From Streptomyces sp. NBC_01232 (GTDB lineage Bacteria; Actinomycetota; Actinomycetes; Streptomycetales; Streptomycetaceae), in NCBI RefSeq assembly GCF_035989885.1, contig NZ_CP108518.1, positions 4,203,501 to 4,267,500 of the forward strand: 64,000 nucleotides of DNA, given 5' to 3'. Shown one piece after another: positions 8,123 to 15,811 of the stretch (within the stretch, counting starts at the first letter, position 1; each line of letters starts with the position of its first letter). Both the position numbers and the translations under genes were made by a program. The notes under the pieces were generated by a model that saw nothing but the letters and a program-made list of their open reading frames with translations, did no database searches and was not told the DNA's origin.

Positions 8123-9460
8123 ATGACACAGGCCATCACAGCACCCGAGGCGGGGCCGCGACGGCACGACCGGGAGATCTTCGCACTCGCCGTCCCCGCC
8201 TTCGGCGCACTCGTCGCGGAGCCCCTCTTCGTGATGGCCGACAGTGCCATCGTGGGGCACCTCGGCACCCCCCAGCTGGCCGGTCTCGGCATCGCCGCAG
8301 CGGTGCTCACCACCGCTGTGAGCGTGTTCGTCTTCCTCGCCTACGCCACCACCGCGGCCGTCGCGCGCCGCGTCGGCGCGGGAGACCTCCAGGCGGCCAT
8401 CCGGCAGGGGATGGACGGCATCTGGCTCGCCCTCCTGCTGGGCGCGGCCGTCATCGCCGTCGTACTGCCCACGGCCCCCTCGCTGATCTCGCTCTTCGGG
8501 GCGTCCGACACCGTCGCCCCGTACGCGATCACCTACCTGCGGATCTCCGCCCTCGGCATCCCGGCCATGCTCATGGTCCTGGCGGCCACCGGGGTCATCC
8601 GCGGCCTCCAGGACACCCGTACACCGCTCTACGTCGCCATCGGAGGGTTCGCCCTCAACGGAGCCCTGAACGTCGCCCTCGTCTACGGTGCGGGCCTCGG
8701 CATCGCCGGCTCCGCCTGGGGCACGGTCATCGCCCAGTGCGCCATGGCCGCCGCGTACCTCTTCGTGGTCGTACGCGGAGCCCGGCGGCACGGCGCCTCC
8801 CTGCGCCCCGACACCGCGGGAATCCGGGCCTGCGCCCAGGCGGGCGCTCCCCTGCTGGTCCGCACCCTGTCACTGCGCGCCATCCTGATGATCGCGACCG
8901 CCGTGGCCGCCCGGCTGGGCGACGCCGATGTCGCCGCCCATCAGATCGTGCTCGCCCTGTGGAGCCTGCTCGCCTTCGCGCTGGACGCCATCGCGATCGC
9001 CGGGCAGGCGATCATCGGGCGCTACCTGGGCGCAGGAGACACCGAGGGCGCCAAGGCCGTCTGCCGCCGCATGGTGCAGTGGGGAATCGCCTCGGGCGTC
9101 GTCCTCGGCCTGCTGGTGGTCCTGGCCCGCCCGGTCTTCATTCCACTGTTCACCAGTGATCCGGCCGTCGAGGCGGCGTTGCTGCCGGCCCTGCTGGTCG
9201 TGGCCCTCTCCCAGCCCGTCTCCGGCATCGTCTTCGTGCTCGACGGGGTCCTGATGGGCGCCGGCGACGGCCCCTACCTGGCCCGGGCCATGCTGGTGAC
9301 GCTCGCCGTGTTCACCCCGGCCGCGCTGCTCGTGCCGGTCGTGGGCGGCGGCCTGACGGCCCTCTGGTGGGCCATGACACTGATGATGGTGGTCCGGATG
9401 GTCACCCTCCGGCTGCGCGCCCGCTCGGGCCGGTGGCTGATCGCGGGAGCCAGCCGCTAG
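8123..9460 (+). CDS. MATE-family efflux transporter (DinF-like)
   Basis: A 445-residue polytopic membrane protein, predicted 12 helices. The two MATE halves are recognisable: the first begins EIFALAVPAFGALVAEPLFVMADSA, and the second contains ADVAAHQIVLALWSLLAFALDAIAIAGQAIIG, a hallmark of the DinF/NorM branch. The family exports cationic drugs or dyes using Na+ or H+ gradients. The ATG at 8123 follows the DnaA-box region, divergent from dnaB. It converges on the ribosomal operon, with two parS sites and a terminator in the gap. The substrate cannot be predicted. Confidence 0.9.
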   Translation: MTQAITAPEAGPRRHDREIFALAVPAFGALVAEPLFVMADSAIVGHLGTPQLAGLGIAAAVLTTAVSVFVFLAYATTAAVARRVGAGDLQAAIRQGMDGIWLALLLGAAVIAVVLPTAPSLISLFGASDTVAPYAITYLRISALGIPAMLMVLAATGVIRGLQDTRTPLYVAIGGFALNGALNVALVYGAGLGIAGSAWGTVIAQCAMAAAYLFVVVRGARRHGASLRPDTAGIRACAQAGAPLLVRTLSLRAILMIATAVAARLGDADVAAHQIVLALWSLLAFALDAIAIAGQAIIGRYLGAGDTEGAKAVCRRMVQWGIASGVVLGLLVVLARPVFIPLFTSDPAVEAALLPALLVVALSQPVSGIVFVLDGVLMGAGDGPYLARAMLVTLAVFTPAALLVPVVGGGLTALWWAMTLMMVVRMVTLRLRARSGRWLIAGASR

Positions 9461-9502
9461 GAGCGTCCCTTCCGAGCCCCGCCGGCTCCGGAAGCAGACG
9501 GT

Positions 9503-9516
9503 GTTTCACGTGAAAC
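9503..9516. promoter_or_regulatory. parS: parS site 4
   Basis: Perfect GTTTCACGTGAAAC inside a 28-bp perfect palindrome (9496-9523), between the convergent MATE and rplI genes. Confidence 0.95.
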
Positions 9517-9537
9517 ACCGTCTCCCCGCACCCGGAT

Positions 9538-9551
9538 GTTTCACGTGAAAC
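9538..9551. promoter_or_regulatory. parS: parS site 5
   Basis: Perfect GTTTCACGTGAAAC, whose centre lies 35 bp from that of site 4, immediately before the rplI terminator hairpin. Confidence 0.95.
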
Positions 9552-9566
9552 AGCGCCCGGCAACGA

Positions 9567-9601
9567 CGAAGGGCCGCACCCCGATGGGGTGCGGCCCTTC
9601 G
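9567..9601 (-). terminator. Terminator of the rpsF-ssb-rpsR-rplI operon
   Basis: A 16-bp perfect stem (CGAAGGGCCGCACCCC and its complement) with a 3-nt loop, 12 bp after the rplI stop codon. It could also stop transcripts from the convergent MATE gene. Confidence 0.85.
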
Positions 9602-9613
9602 CGTACGCAGCCC

Positions 9614-10060
9614 TTAGGCGGCGACGACCTCGACGCCCACGTTCGCGGCCACGTCAGCGTGCAGACGCACGGAGACCTGGTACGAACCGAGGGTCTTGAT
9701 CGGGGAGCCGAGCTCGACGCGGCGCTTGTCGACCTTCGGGCCGCCCGAGGACTCGATCGCCGTGGCGATGTCGGCCGGGGTCACGGAACCGAAGAGACGA
9801 CCGGCGTCACCCGCGCGGGTGGCCAGACGGACCTTCACACCCTCGAGCTTGGCCTTGACCTCGTTGGCCTGCTCGATGGTCGCGATCTCGTGGATCTTGC
9901 GGGCGCGGCGGATCTGCGCCACGTCCTTCTCGCCGCCCTTGGTCCAGCGGATCGCGAAACCACGCGGGACCAGGTAGTTGCGAGCGTAGCCGTCCTTGAC
10001 GTCGACGACATCGCCGGCGGCACCGAGGCCAGTAACCTCGTGGGTCAGGATGATCTTCAT
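9614..10060 (-). CDS. rplI: 50S ribosomal protein L9
   Basis: 148 residues, the normal length for L9. The N-terminal rRNA-binding domain has the family signature [13 protein letters not shown] with [21 protein letters not shown], then a long charged helix and the C-terminal domain ([18 protein letters not shown]). L9 binds 23S rRNA at the base of the L1 stalk. It is the last gene of rpsF-ssb-rpsR-rplI, 18 bp after rpsR, with AGGAAAGG before the ATG. Confidence 0.98.
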   Translation of the reverse strand: MKIILTHEVTGLGAAGDVVDVKDGYARNYLVPRGFAIRWTKGGEKDVAQIRRARKIHEIATIEQANEVKAKLEGVKVRLATRAGDAGRLFGSVTPADIATAIESSGGPKVDKRRVELGSPIKTLGSYQVSVRLHADVAANVGVEVVAA

Positions 10061-10078
10061 TAGTCGGTCACCCTTTCC

Positions 10079-10315
10079 TTATCGCGCGGTGGACGTGTAG
10101 GGCAGCAGCGCCATCTCACGGCTGTTCTTGACGGCCGTGGCGACGTCACGCTGGTGCTGCGTGCAGTTGCCGGTAACGCGGCGGGCACGGATCTTGCCGC
10201 GGTCGGAAATGAACTTCCGCAGCATGTTCGTGTCCTTGTAGTCCACGTACGCGGTCTTGTCCTTGCAGAATGCGCAGACCTTCTTCTTAGGCTTGCGCAC
10301 AGGCGGCTTCGCCAT
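10079..10315 (-). CDS. rpsR: 30S ribosomal protein S18
   Basis: 78 residues with the S18 core [27 protein letters not shown] and [21 protein letters not shown]. Cysteines in VCAFC (residues 14 and 17) and GNC suggest the zinc-binding (C+) form. Streptomyces usually also encode a cysteine-free paralogue under Zur control elsewhere; that one is not in this window. S18 binds S6 and the central domain of 16S rRNA, consistent with its operon with rpsF. AGGAGA precedes the ATG. Confidence 0.98.
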   Translation of the reverse strand: MAKPPVRKPKKKVCAFCKDKTAYVDYKDTNMLRKFISDRGKIRARRVTGNCTQHQRDVATAVKNSREMALLPYTSTAR

Positions 10316-10358
10316 TGTGTCTCTCCTGTGTGATCAAGAAGTGGGGATACGAGCTGCC

Positions 10359-10964
10359 CTAGAAGGGAGGCTCGTCCGAGTAGCCACCGCCGGAGCCGCC
10401 GGAGCCGCCGGAGCTTCCGCCCCAACCGCCCCCGCCGCCGCCCTGCTGCTGGCCACCGGCCGGCGCGCTGGACGCCCACGGGTCGTCGGAGGGAGCTCCG
10501 CCGCCCGGCTGCTGCTGGCCACCGGGGGCTCCGCCCCAGTTGCCACCGCCGCCGCCCTGCTGCTGACCGCCGCCGCCGTATCCACCCTGGCCACCGCGAC
10601 CGGTGGTCTTGGCGACCTTGGCCGTGGCGTTCTTCAGGCTGGGGCCGACTTCCTCGACGTCCAGCTCGTAGACCGTGCGCTTGACACCCTCACGGTCCTC
10701 GTACGACCGCTGCCTCAGCCGGCCCTGCACGATGACGCGCATGCCCCGCTGGAGGGACTCGGCGACGTTCTCAGCCGCCTGCCGCCACACCGAGCAGGTC
10801 AGGAACAGGCTCTCGCCGTCCTTCCACTCATTGGTCTGACGGTCGAAGGTGCGGGGGGTGGACGCGACACGGAACTTCGCGACCGCCGCACCCGAGGGGG
10901 TGAAGCGCAGCTCGGGGTCGTCGACGAGATTGCCGACGACCGTGATGACGGTCTCGCCTGCCAT
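10359..10964 (-). CDS. ssb: Single-stranded DNA-binding protein
   Basis: 201 residues. The OB fold (residues 1-110) starts [21 protein letters not shown] and includes [21 protein letters not shown] long Gly/Gln-rich linker follows, then the acidic tip DEPPF that recruits replication and repair partners. SSB coats single-stranded DNA at forks. Its place between rpsF and rpsR is the widespread bacterial arrangement. The start has GAGAGG upstream. This is the essential SsbA-type protein, since the shorter SsbB paralogue of Streptomyces lacks the acidic tip. Confidence 0.97.
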   Translation of the reverse strand: MAGETVITVVGNLVDDPELRFTPSGAAVAKFRVASTPRTFDRQTNEWKDGESLFLTCSVWRQAAENVAESLQRGMRVIVQGRLRQRSYEDREGVKRTVYELDVEEVGPSLKNATAKVAKTTGRGGQGGYGGGGQQQGGGGGNWGGAPGGQQQPGGGAPSDDPWASSAPAGGQQQGGGGGGWGGSSGGSGGSGGGYSDEPPF

Positions 10965-11036
10965 GGATGAACCTCTCGGCGGGGATTGCTGCTGGGCTGC
11001 TGTGCTACTCGATCCCGATTACCGCTGAACCGAAGT

Positions 11037-11327
11037 TCAGTGGGTCTCGGGGCGAAGGACCTTGGTCCGGAGAACCGACTCGTTCAGGTTCATCTGTCGG
11101 TCAAGCTCCTTGACGACCGCAGGCTCGGCCTGAAGGTCGATGACCGAGTAGATGCCCTCGGGCTTCTTCTTGATCTCGTAAGCGAGACGACGACGGCCCC
11201 AGGTGTCGACCTTCTCGACCTTTCCGTTGCCCTCACGGACGACAGAAAGGAAGTTCTCGATCAGCGGGGAGACAGCGCGCTCCTCGAGATCGGGGTCGAG
11301 GATGACCATCACTTCGTAGTGACGCAT
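11037..11327 (-). CDS. rpsF: 30S ribosomal protein S6
   Basis: 96 residues, the usual S6 length, beginning [19 protein letters not shown] and containing [22 protein letters not shown]6 pairs with S18 on the small-subunit platform. The ATG at 11327 is set by a strong AGGAGGTGGG about 6 bp upstream; the open frame continues for another 52 codons but has no better site. It is the first gene of the four-gene operon. Its promoter must lie in the 250 bp before 11578 and was not resolved. Confidence 0.97.
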   Translation of the reverse strand: MRHYEVMVILDPDLEERAVSPLIENFLSVVREGNGKVEKVDTWGRRRLAYEIKKKPEGIYSVIDLQAEPAVVKELDRQMNLNESVLRTKVLRPETH

Positions 11328-11577
11328 GTGGAACCCACCTCCTTTGGACTCAGCGGCCACGGTCGTTCCGTGGCAGGAGGGTCGTGATGCGTAAGCACGG
11401 CGTCCGCAGAGCAGACACCGCGCAGCTGTACAGACTACCTGCTCGACTCCTTCCGGTTGAAATCCGGCGGGAGAGGGCCACAATCTGTATCCATCGGGTG
11501 TGCTCGGTGCTAGGCCTGCGGCCCCATGCCGGAGGCAGCCCGCAGCACCGCCAGCTTCAGCCAGGAGGTGCCTTCCG

Positions 11578-11880
11578 ATGGCACAGGCAATGCGGCCCCC
11601 TCAGATCTCCCTGCTCTCCACCGACGGCAAGCCCCATCCGCTGCAGGACACCCTGATGGCGGTCACCCTGACCCTCGGCGCCGTGGCGTTCGTCACGGCC
11701 TTCTTCCACAACCTGCACCTGATCAGCTCGTGGGCCGGGCTGATCGGAATCCTGACGGGTGCGTACGGACAGTTCGTCTCCGTCACGACACGCGAGCGCT
11801 TCGCGCTGATCATCGGCCTTGGCGCGTCTGCCATCGGCTTCTACCTCGGCATGTTCCACGGCGGCCTCTTCGGCGGCTGA
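11578..11880 (+). CDS. Small conserved membrane protein
   Basis: A 100-residue protein with three predicted membrane helices: about residues 28-46 ([19 protein letters not shown]), 51-70 ([19 protein letters not shown]) and 78-96 ([19 protein letters not shown]). A strong AGGAGGTG sits 9 bp before the ATG at 11578. I do not recognise a named family. Proteins like it occur at this place, next to femX, in other Streptomyces. The context hints at a cell-envelope role, but nothing in the sequence defines a function. Confidence 0.8.
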   Translation: MAQAMRPPQISLLSTDGKPHPLQDTLMAVTLTLGAVAFVTAFFHNLHLISSWAGLIGILTGAYGQFVSVTTRERFALIIGLGASAIGFYLGMFHGGLFGG

Positions 11881-12022
11881 CCGGCCGCACCGGGACTCCT
11901 CGGCGGCAGGGCGCCGGCCAGGCACCGGCCCGGGCCCACGGCCCGTCCCCCAGAAGGGTGGCGCCCCTGTCGCAGTAGGCTTCGCGCCATAGCCAGCGAA
12001 GCCGCCGGAGGAGACGCCCCGC

Positions 12023-13141
12023 ATGAGCCTGTCCCTGAGGACCATCAGCCGAGAGCAGCATCTGGGTTACCTCCAGAGCCTGCCCTCGGCTAGCCACTGC
12101 CAGGTCCCGGCGTGGGCCGACGTGAAGAACGAGTGGCGTTCCGAGAACCTCGGATGGTTCAACGAGTCCGATGAACTCGTCGGCGCGGCCCTCGTGTTGT
12201 ACCGGCAGCTGCCCAAGGTGAAGCGGTACCTCGCGTACCTGCCCGAGGGCCCGGTCATCAACTGGTACGCCCCGAATCTGGAGGAGTGGCTCCAGCCGAT
12301 GCTGGCCCACCTCAAGCAGCAGGGCGCCTTCACGGTGAAGATGGGTCCGCCCGTCGTCATCCGCCGCTGGAACTCGACCGCCATCAAGGCCGGCATCCAG
12401 GACCCGAACGTGAAGCGCCTGCGCGACGTGGAGGCCTCGGTCATCGAGCCCCGCGCGTTCGAGGTGTCGGACAAGCTGCGCCGCATGGGCTGGCAGCAGG
12501 CCGAGGACGGCGGCGCCGGCTTCGGTGACGTCCAGCCGCGCTACGTCTTCCAGGTACCGCTGGCCAACCGCTCGCTGGACGACGTCCTCAAGGGCTTCAA
12601 CCAGCTGTGGCGCCGCAACATCAAGAAGGCCGAGAAGGCCGGCGTCGAGGTCGTCCAGGGCGGCTACGAAGACCTGCCGACCTGGCAGCACCTGTACGAG
12701 ATCACGGCCGAGCGCGACAAGTTCCGCCCGCGCCCGCTCAGCTACTTCCAGCGCCAGTGGACGGCCCTCAACTCCGAGGACCCCAACCGGATGCGCCTCT
12801 ACATCGCCACGCACGAGGGAGAGCCGCTGGCCGCCGCCACGATGCTCACCGTCGGCCAGCACGTCTGGTACTCGTACGGCGCCTCCGCCAACCACAAGCG
12901 CGAGGTCCGCCCCTCGAACGCGATGCAGTGGCGCATGCTGCGCGACTCCTACGCGCTCGGCGCCAGCGTCTACGACCTGCGCGGCATCTCTGACACGCTG
13001 GACGAGAACGACCACTTGTTCGGTCTGATCCAGTTCAAGGTCGGCACGGGCGGCGAGGCCGTGGAGTACGTCGGCGAGTGGGACTTCCCGCTCAACAAGG
13101 TGCTGCACAAGGCCCTCGACATCTACATGTCGCGCCGCTGA
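12023..13141 (+). CDS. femX: FemX-type peptidoglycan-branch aminoacyltransferase
   Basis: 372 residues of the FemABX family, with two GNAT-like halves. Landmarks are SHCQVPAWADVKNEW near the N-terminus, KVKRYLAYLPEGPVINW, the helical insert NQLWRRNIKKAEKAGVEV and the end motif YDLRGISDTLDENDHLFGLIQFKVGTGG. In Streptomyces, FemX adds the single glycine of the cross-bridge to the cell-wall precursor, using Gly-tRNA. The ATG at 12023 follows GGAGGAGA. The alanine-racemase-like gene follows 76 bp later, and a class A penicillin-binding protein is nearby on the other strand, so this is a cell-wall neighbourhood. Confidence 0.9.
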   Translation: MSLSLRTISREQHLGYLQSLPSASHCQVPAWADVKNEWRSENLGWFNESDELVGAALVLYRQLPKVKRYLAYLPEGPVINWYAPNLEEWLQPMLAHLKQQGAFTVKMGPPVVIRRWNSTAIKAGIQDPNVKRLRDVEASVIEPRAFEVSDKLRRMGWQQAEDGGAGFGDVQPRYVFQVPLANRSLDDVLKGFNQLWRRNIKKAEKAGVEVVQGGYEDLPTWQHLYEITAERDKFRPRPLSYFQRQWTALNSEDPNRMRLYIATHEGEPLAAATMLTVGQHVWYSYGASANHKREVRPSNAMQWRMLRDSYALGASVYDLRGISDTLDENDHLFGLIQFKVGTGGEAVEYVGEWDFPLNKVLHKALDIYMSRR

Positions 13142-13217
13142 CCCGGCACCCACCCCGCCCCACACACAGACAGCACCGCTGCACCACGCAGCTTCTCAGG
13201 AGAGGTTCCGGACGGGC

Positions 13218-14249
13218 ATGGCGCTCACGCTCTACGTCGACACCGCGCGCTGGCGTGCGCACCAGAAGCAGATCCAGGACCAATTCCCCGGGCTGATCCC
13301 GGTCTGCAAGGGCAACGGCTACGGCTTCGGCCACGAGCGGCTCTGCGAGGAGGCGACCCGCATGGGCGCCGACATCCTGGCCGTGGGCACCACGTACGAG
13401 GCCGCCAGCATCAAGGACTGGTTCGGCGGCGACCTGCTCGTCCTCACCCCGTTCCGGCGGGGCGAGGACCCGGTGCCGCTGCCCGACCGGGTCATCCGCT
13501 CGGTCGCCTCGCTCGACGGCGTGCGCGGTCTGGTGGGGGCCCGGGTGGTCATCGAGTGCATGAGCTCGATGCGCCGCCACGGCATCTCCGAGCAGGACCT
13601 CGGACAGCTGCACTCCGCGATCGAGGACGTCCGCCTGGAGGGCTTCGCCCTGCACCTGCCCCTGGACCGCCCGGACGGCTCGGACGCCGTCGAGGAGGTC
13701 ATCGGCTGGATGGACCGGCTGCGCGCGGCCCGGCTGCCGCTGCACACCATGTTCGTGAGCCATCTGCGGGCCACGGAGCTCGCGCGGCTGCAGCAGCAGT
13801 TCCCGCAGACCCGCTTCCGGGCGCGCATCGGCACCCGGCTGTGGCTGGGCGACCACGAGGCCACCGAGTACCGGGGCGCGGTCCTGGACGTCACGCGTGT
13901 GGCCAAGGGCGACCGGTTCGGCTACCGCCAGCAGAAGGCCGCTTCCGACGGCTGGCTGGTCGTGGTCGCCGGCGGTACCTCGCACGGGGTGGGCCTGGAG
14001 GCCCCCAAGGCGCTCCACGGTGTGATGCCGCGCGCCAAGGGAGTCGCCCGGGCGGGCCTCGCCACCGTCAACCGGAACCTTTCGCCCTTCGTGTGGGCGG
14101 GCAAGCAGCGCTGGTTCGCGGAGCCTCCGCACATGCAGGTGTCGATCCTGTTCGTGCCGTCGGACGCCGCCGAGCCGAAGGTCGGCGACGAGCTGGTGGC
14201 GCACCTGCGCCACACCACCACGCAGTTCGACCGGGTGCTCGACGCCTGA
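13218..14249 (+). CDS. Alanine-racemase-like PLP protein (fold type III), probably not a true racemase
   Basis: 343 residues. The N-terminal TIM-barrel start PVCKGNGYGFGHERL contains the lysine that binds pyridoxal phosphate, matching the VKANAYGHG motif of alanine racemase, but the usual beginning is truncated. Barrel strands such as FRARIGTRLWLGD follow. The C-terminal part is short, and the catalytic tyrosine segment of classical Alr is not visible. It is preceded by AGGAGAGG and follows femX in the same direction, suggesting a wall-related task. A PLP-dependent racemase with altered chemistry, or a regulatory paralogue, are both possible. Confidence 0.75.
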   Translation: MALTLYVDTARWRAHQKQIQDQFPGLIPVCKGNGYGFGHERLCEEATRMGADILAVGTTYEAASIKDWFGGDLLVLTPFRRGEDPVPLPDRVIRSVASLDGVRGLVGARVVIECMSSMRRHGISEQDLGQLHSAIEDVRLEGFALHLPLDRPDGSDAVEEVIGWMDRLRAARLPLHTMFVSHLRATELARLQQQFPQTRFRARIGTRLWLGDHEATEYRGAVLDVTRVAKGDRFGYRQQKAASDGWLVVVAGGTSHGVGLEAPKALHGVMPRAKGVARAGLATVNRNLSPFVWAGKQRWFAEPPHMQVSILFVPSDAAEPKVGDELVAHLRHTTTQFDRVLDA

Positions 14250-14257
14250 GTCCGCGG

Positions 14258-15718
14258 TCAGTCCTTGGGGCCCGCGCCCCAGTCGACCCGCTGTCCGTCC
14301 GAGGGCGCCGCGTACTGCGGCGCCCTCGCCGCGTTCGCCAGCACGAACACGTCCTCGGCCCCGTCCAGGACGCCGCCCGAGGGGTCGTCCGAGCCGTCCC
14401 GCCGTACGACGTCCCGCTCGGGCATCAGGATGTCCCGGACGATGACCGCGCACAGGTACAGGGTGGTCAGCAGGTGGGCGGCGATCGCCAGCTGGTAGCC
14501 CTCCACGGGCAGGCCCTGGTGCTTGTCACCGCTGCTCGTGTAGGCGAGGTAGAACCAGATGCCGAGGAAGTAGACGACCTCGCCGGCCTGCCAGATCAGG
14601 AAGTCCCGCCAGCGGGGCCGGGCCAGCGCGGCCAGCGGGATGAGCCACAGCACGTACTGCGGCGAGTAGACCTTGTTGCACAGGATGAAGGCGGCGACGA
14701 CGAGGAAGGCCAACTGCGCGAACCGCGGACGGCGCGGGGCGGTCAGGGTGAGCAGGGCGATGGCCCCGCACAGCAGGAGCGTCAGCCCGGTCGCGTACGT
14801 GTTGGCATCGACCAGGGGGTTGCCCGAGCGCTGGGAGATCAGCAGCCACACGGAGCCGAAGTCGATGGGCCTCTCCTGGCTGAAGGTGTAGAACTTCGTC
14901 CAGCCGTCCCAGGCGAAGAGCATGACGGGCAGGTTCACGGTGAACCAGGCCAGGGCCGCGCCGAAGGCGGCCAGGCCGAATTCTCGCCACTTCCCGGCCC
15001 GCAAGCAGAGCACGAACAGCACGCCGAGCAGCAGGACGGGATAGAGCTTGGCCGCGGTGGCCAGGCCGATGAAGACGCCGAAGAGGACCGTCCGCCCGCG
15101 GGACCACATGAGCATGCCGGCGGCGGTCAACGCGATGGCCAGCAGGTCCCAGTTGATCGTCGCCGTCAGGGCGAAGGCGGGCGCCAGGGCGAAGAGCAGG
15201 GCGTCCCAGGGGCGCCGGCGGTGGGTGCGGGCGACGCACACGGCGATGACGGCCGCGCAGGCCATCAGCATGCCCGCGTTGACCATCCAGTACATCTGCT
15301 CGCGGTGCTGCATGGAGCCGCCGGTCGGGGTCAGCCAGGAGGCGATCTCCATGAAGAGCCCGGTGAGCACCGGGTACTCCAGGTACTCCATGTCACCGGG
15401 GAGCCGGTCGAAGTAGGGCGTGAGGTTGTCCGCGAAGCCGCGCACCGCGTACAGGTGCGGGATGTCCGAGTAGCAGGCGTGGGTGTACTGGGAGCCCGCC
15501 CCCCGGAACCAGGCCCAGTCGTAGCAGGGCAGCTTCTGGACCATGCCCAGCGCGAACATGCCGATGGCGATGAGGGCCACGACGCGGACCGGCCCCAGCC
15601 AGTGGCCGCCGAGCCTGGCGTAGCGGCCCAGGGGGCCGCCGATGAGCTCACTGCCGGCTGCGGCGACCTCGTCCTGCTGCGTGGGCAGTACGGGGCGGTC
15701 CTCGTGCACCTTCGTCAT
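14258..15718 (-). CDS. Membrane glycosyltransferase, GT87/DUF2029-like
   Basis: 486 residues with about ten hydrophobic segments. Features of the actinobacterial polyprenyl-phosphate mannosyltransferase-like group include an early acidic loop (YFDRLPGDMEYLEYPVLTGL) and the late motif CNKVYSPQYVLWLIPLAAL. Relatives in mycobacteria transfer mannose or arabinose from a lipid carrier onto cell-envelope glycolipids. The ATG at 15718 has AGGATGAG upstream, and an earlier in-frame ATG at 15766 lacks one. It lies downstream of, and in the same direction as, the penicillin-binding protein, 93 bp away. Acceptor and donor are unknown. Confidence 0.8.
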   Translation of the reverse strand: MTKVHEDRPVLPTQQDEVAAAGSELIGGPLGRYARLGGHWLGPVRVVALIAIGMFALGMVQKLPCYDWAWFRGAGSQYTHACYSDIPHLYAVRGFADNLTPYFDRLPGDMEYLEYPVLTGLFMEIASWLTPTGGSMQHREQMYWMVNAGMLMACAAVIAVCVARTHRRRPWDALLFALAPAFALTATINWDLLAIALTAAGMLMWSRGRTVLFGVFIGLATAAKLYPVLLLGVLFVLCLRAGKWREFGLAAFGAALAWFTVNLPVMLFAWDGWTKFYTFSQERPIDFGSVWLLISQRSGNPLVDANTYATGLTLLLCGAIALLTLTAPRRPRFAQLAFLVVAAFILCNKVYSPQYVLWLIPLAALARPRWRDFLIWQAGEVVYFLGIWFYLAYTSSGDKHQGLPVEGYQLAIAAHLLTTLYLCAVIVRDILMPERDVVRRDGSDDPSGGVLDGAEDVFVLANAARAPQYAAPSDGQRVDWGAGPKD

Positions 15719-15811
15719 GCGCTCATCCTGCCGTACGGCGCCGGACATGGGGGAAGGCCGTCGCACGGCGGGTGCGGCGGCCTTCCCGGGTTCACGGAGC
15801 GGCGGTACGGG

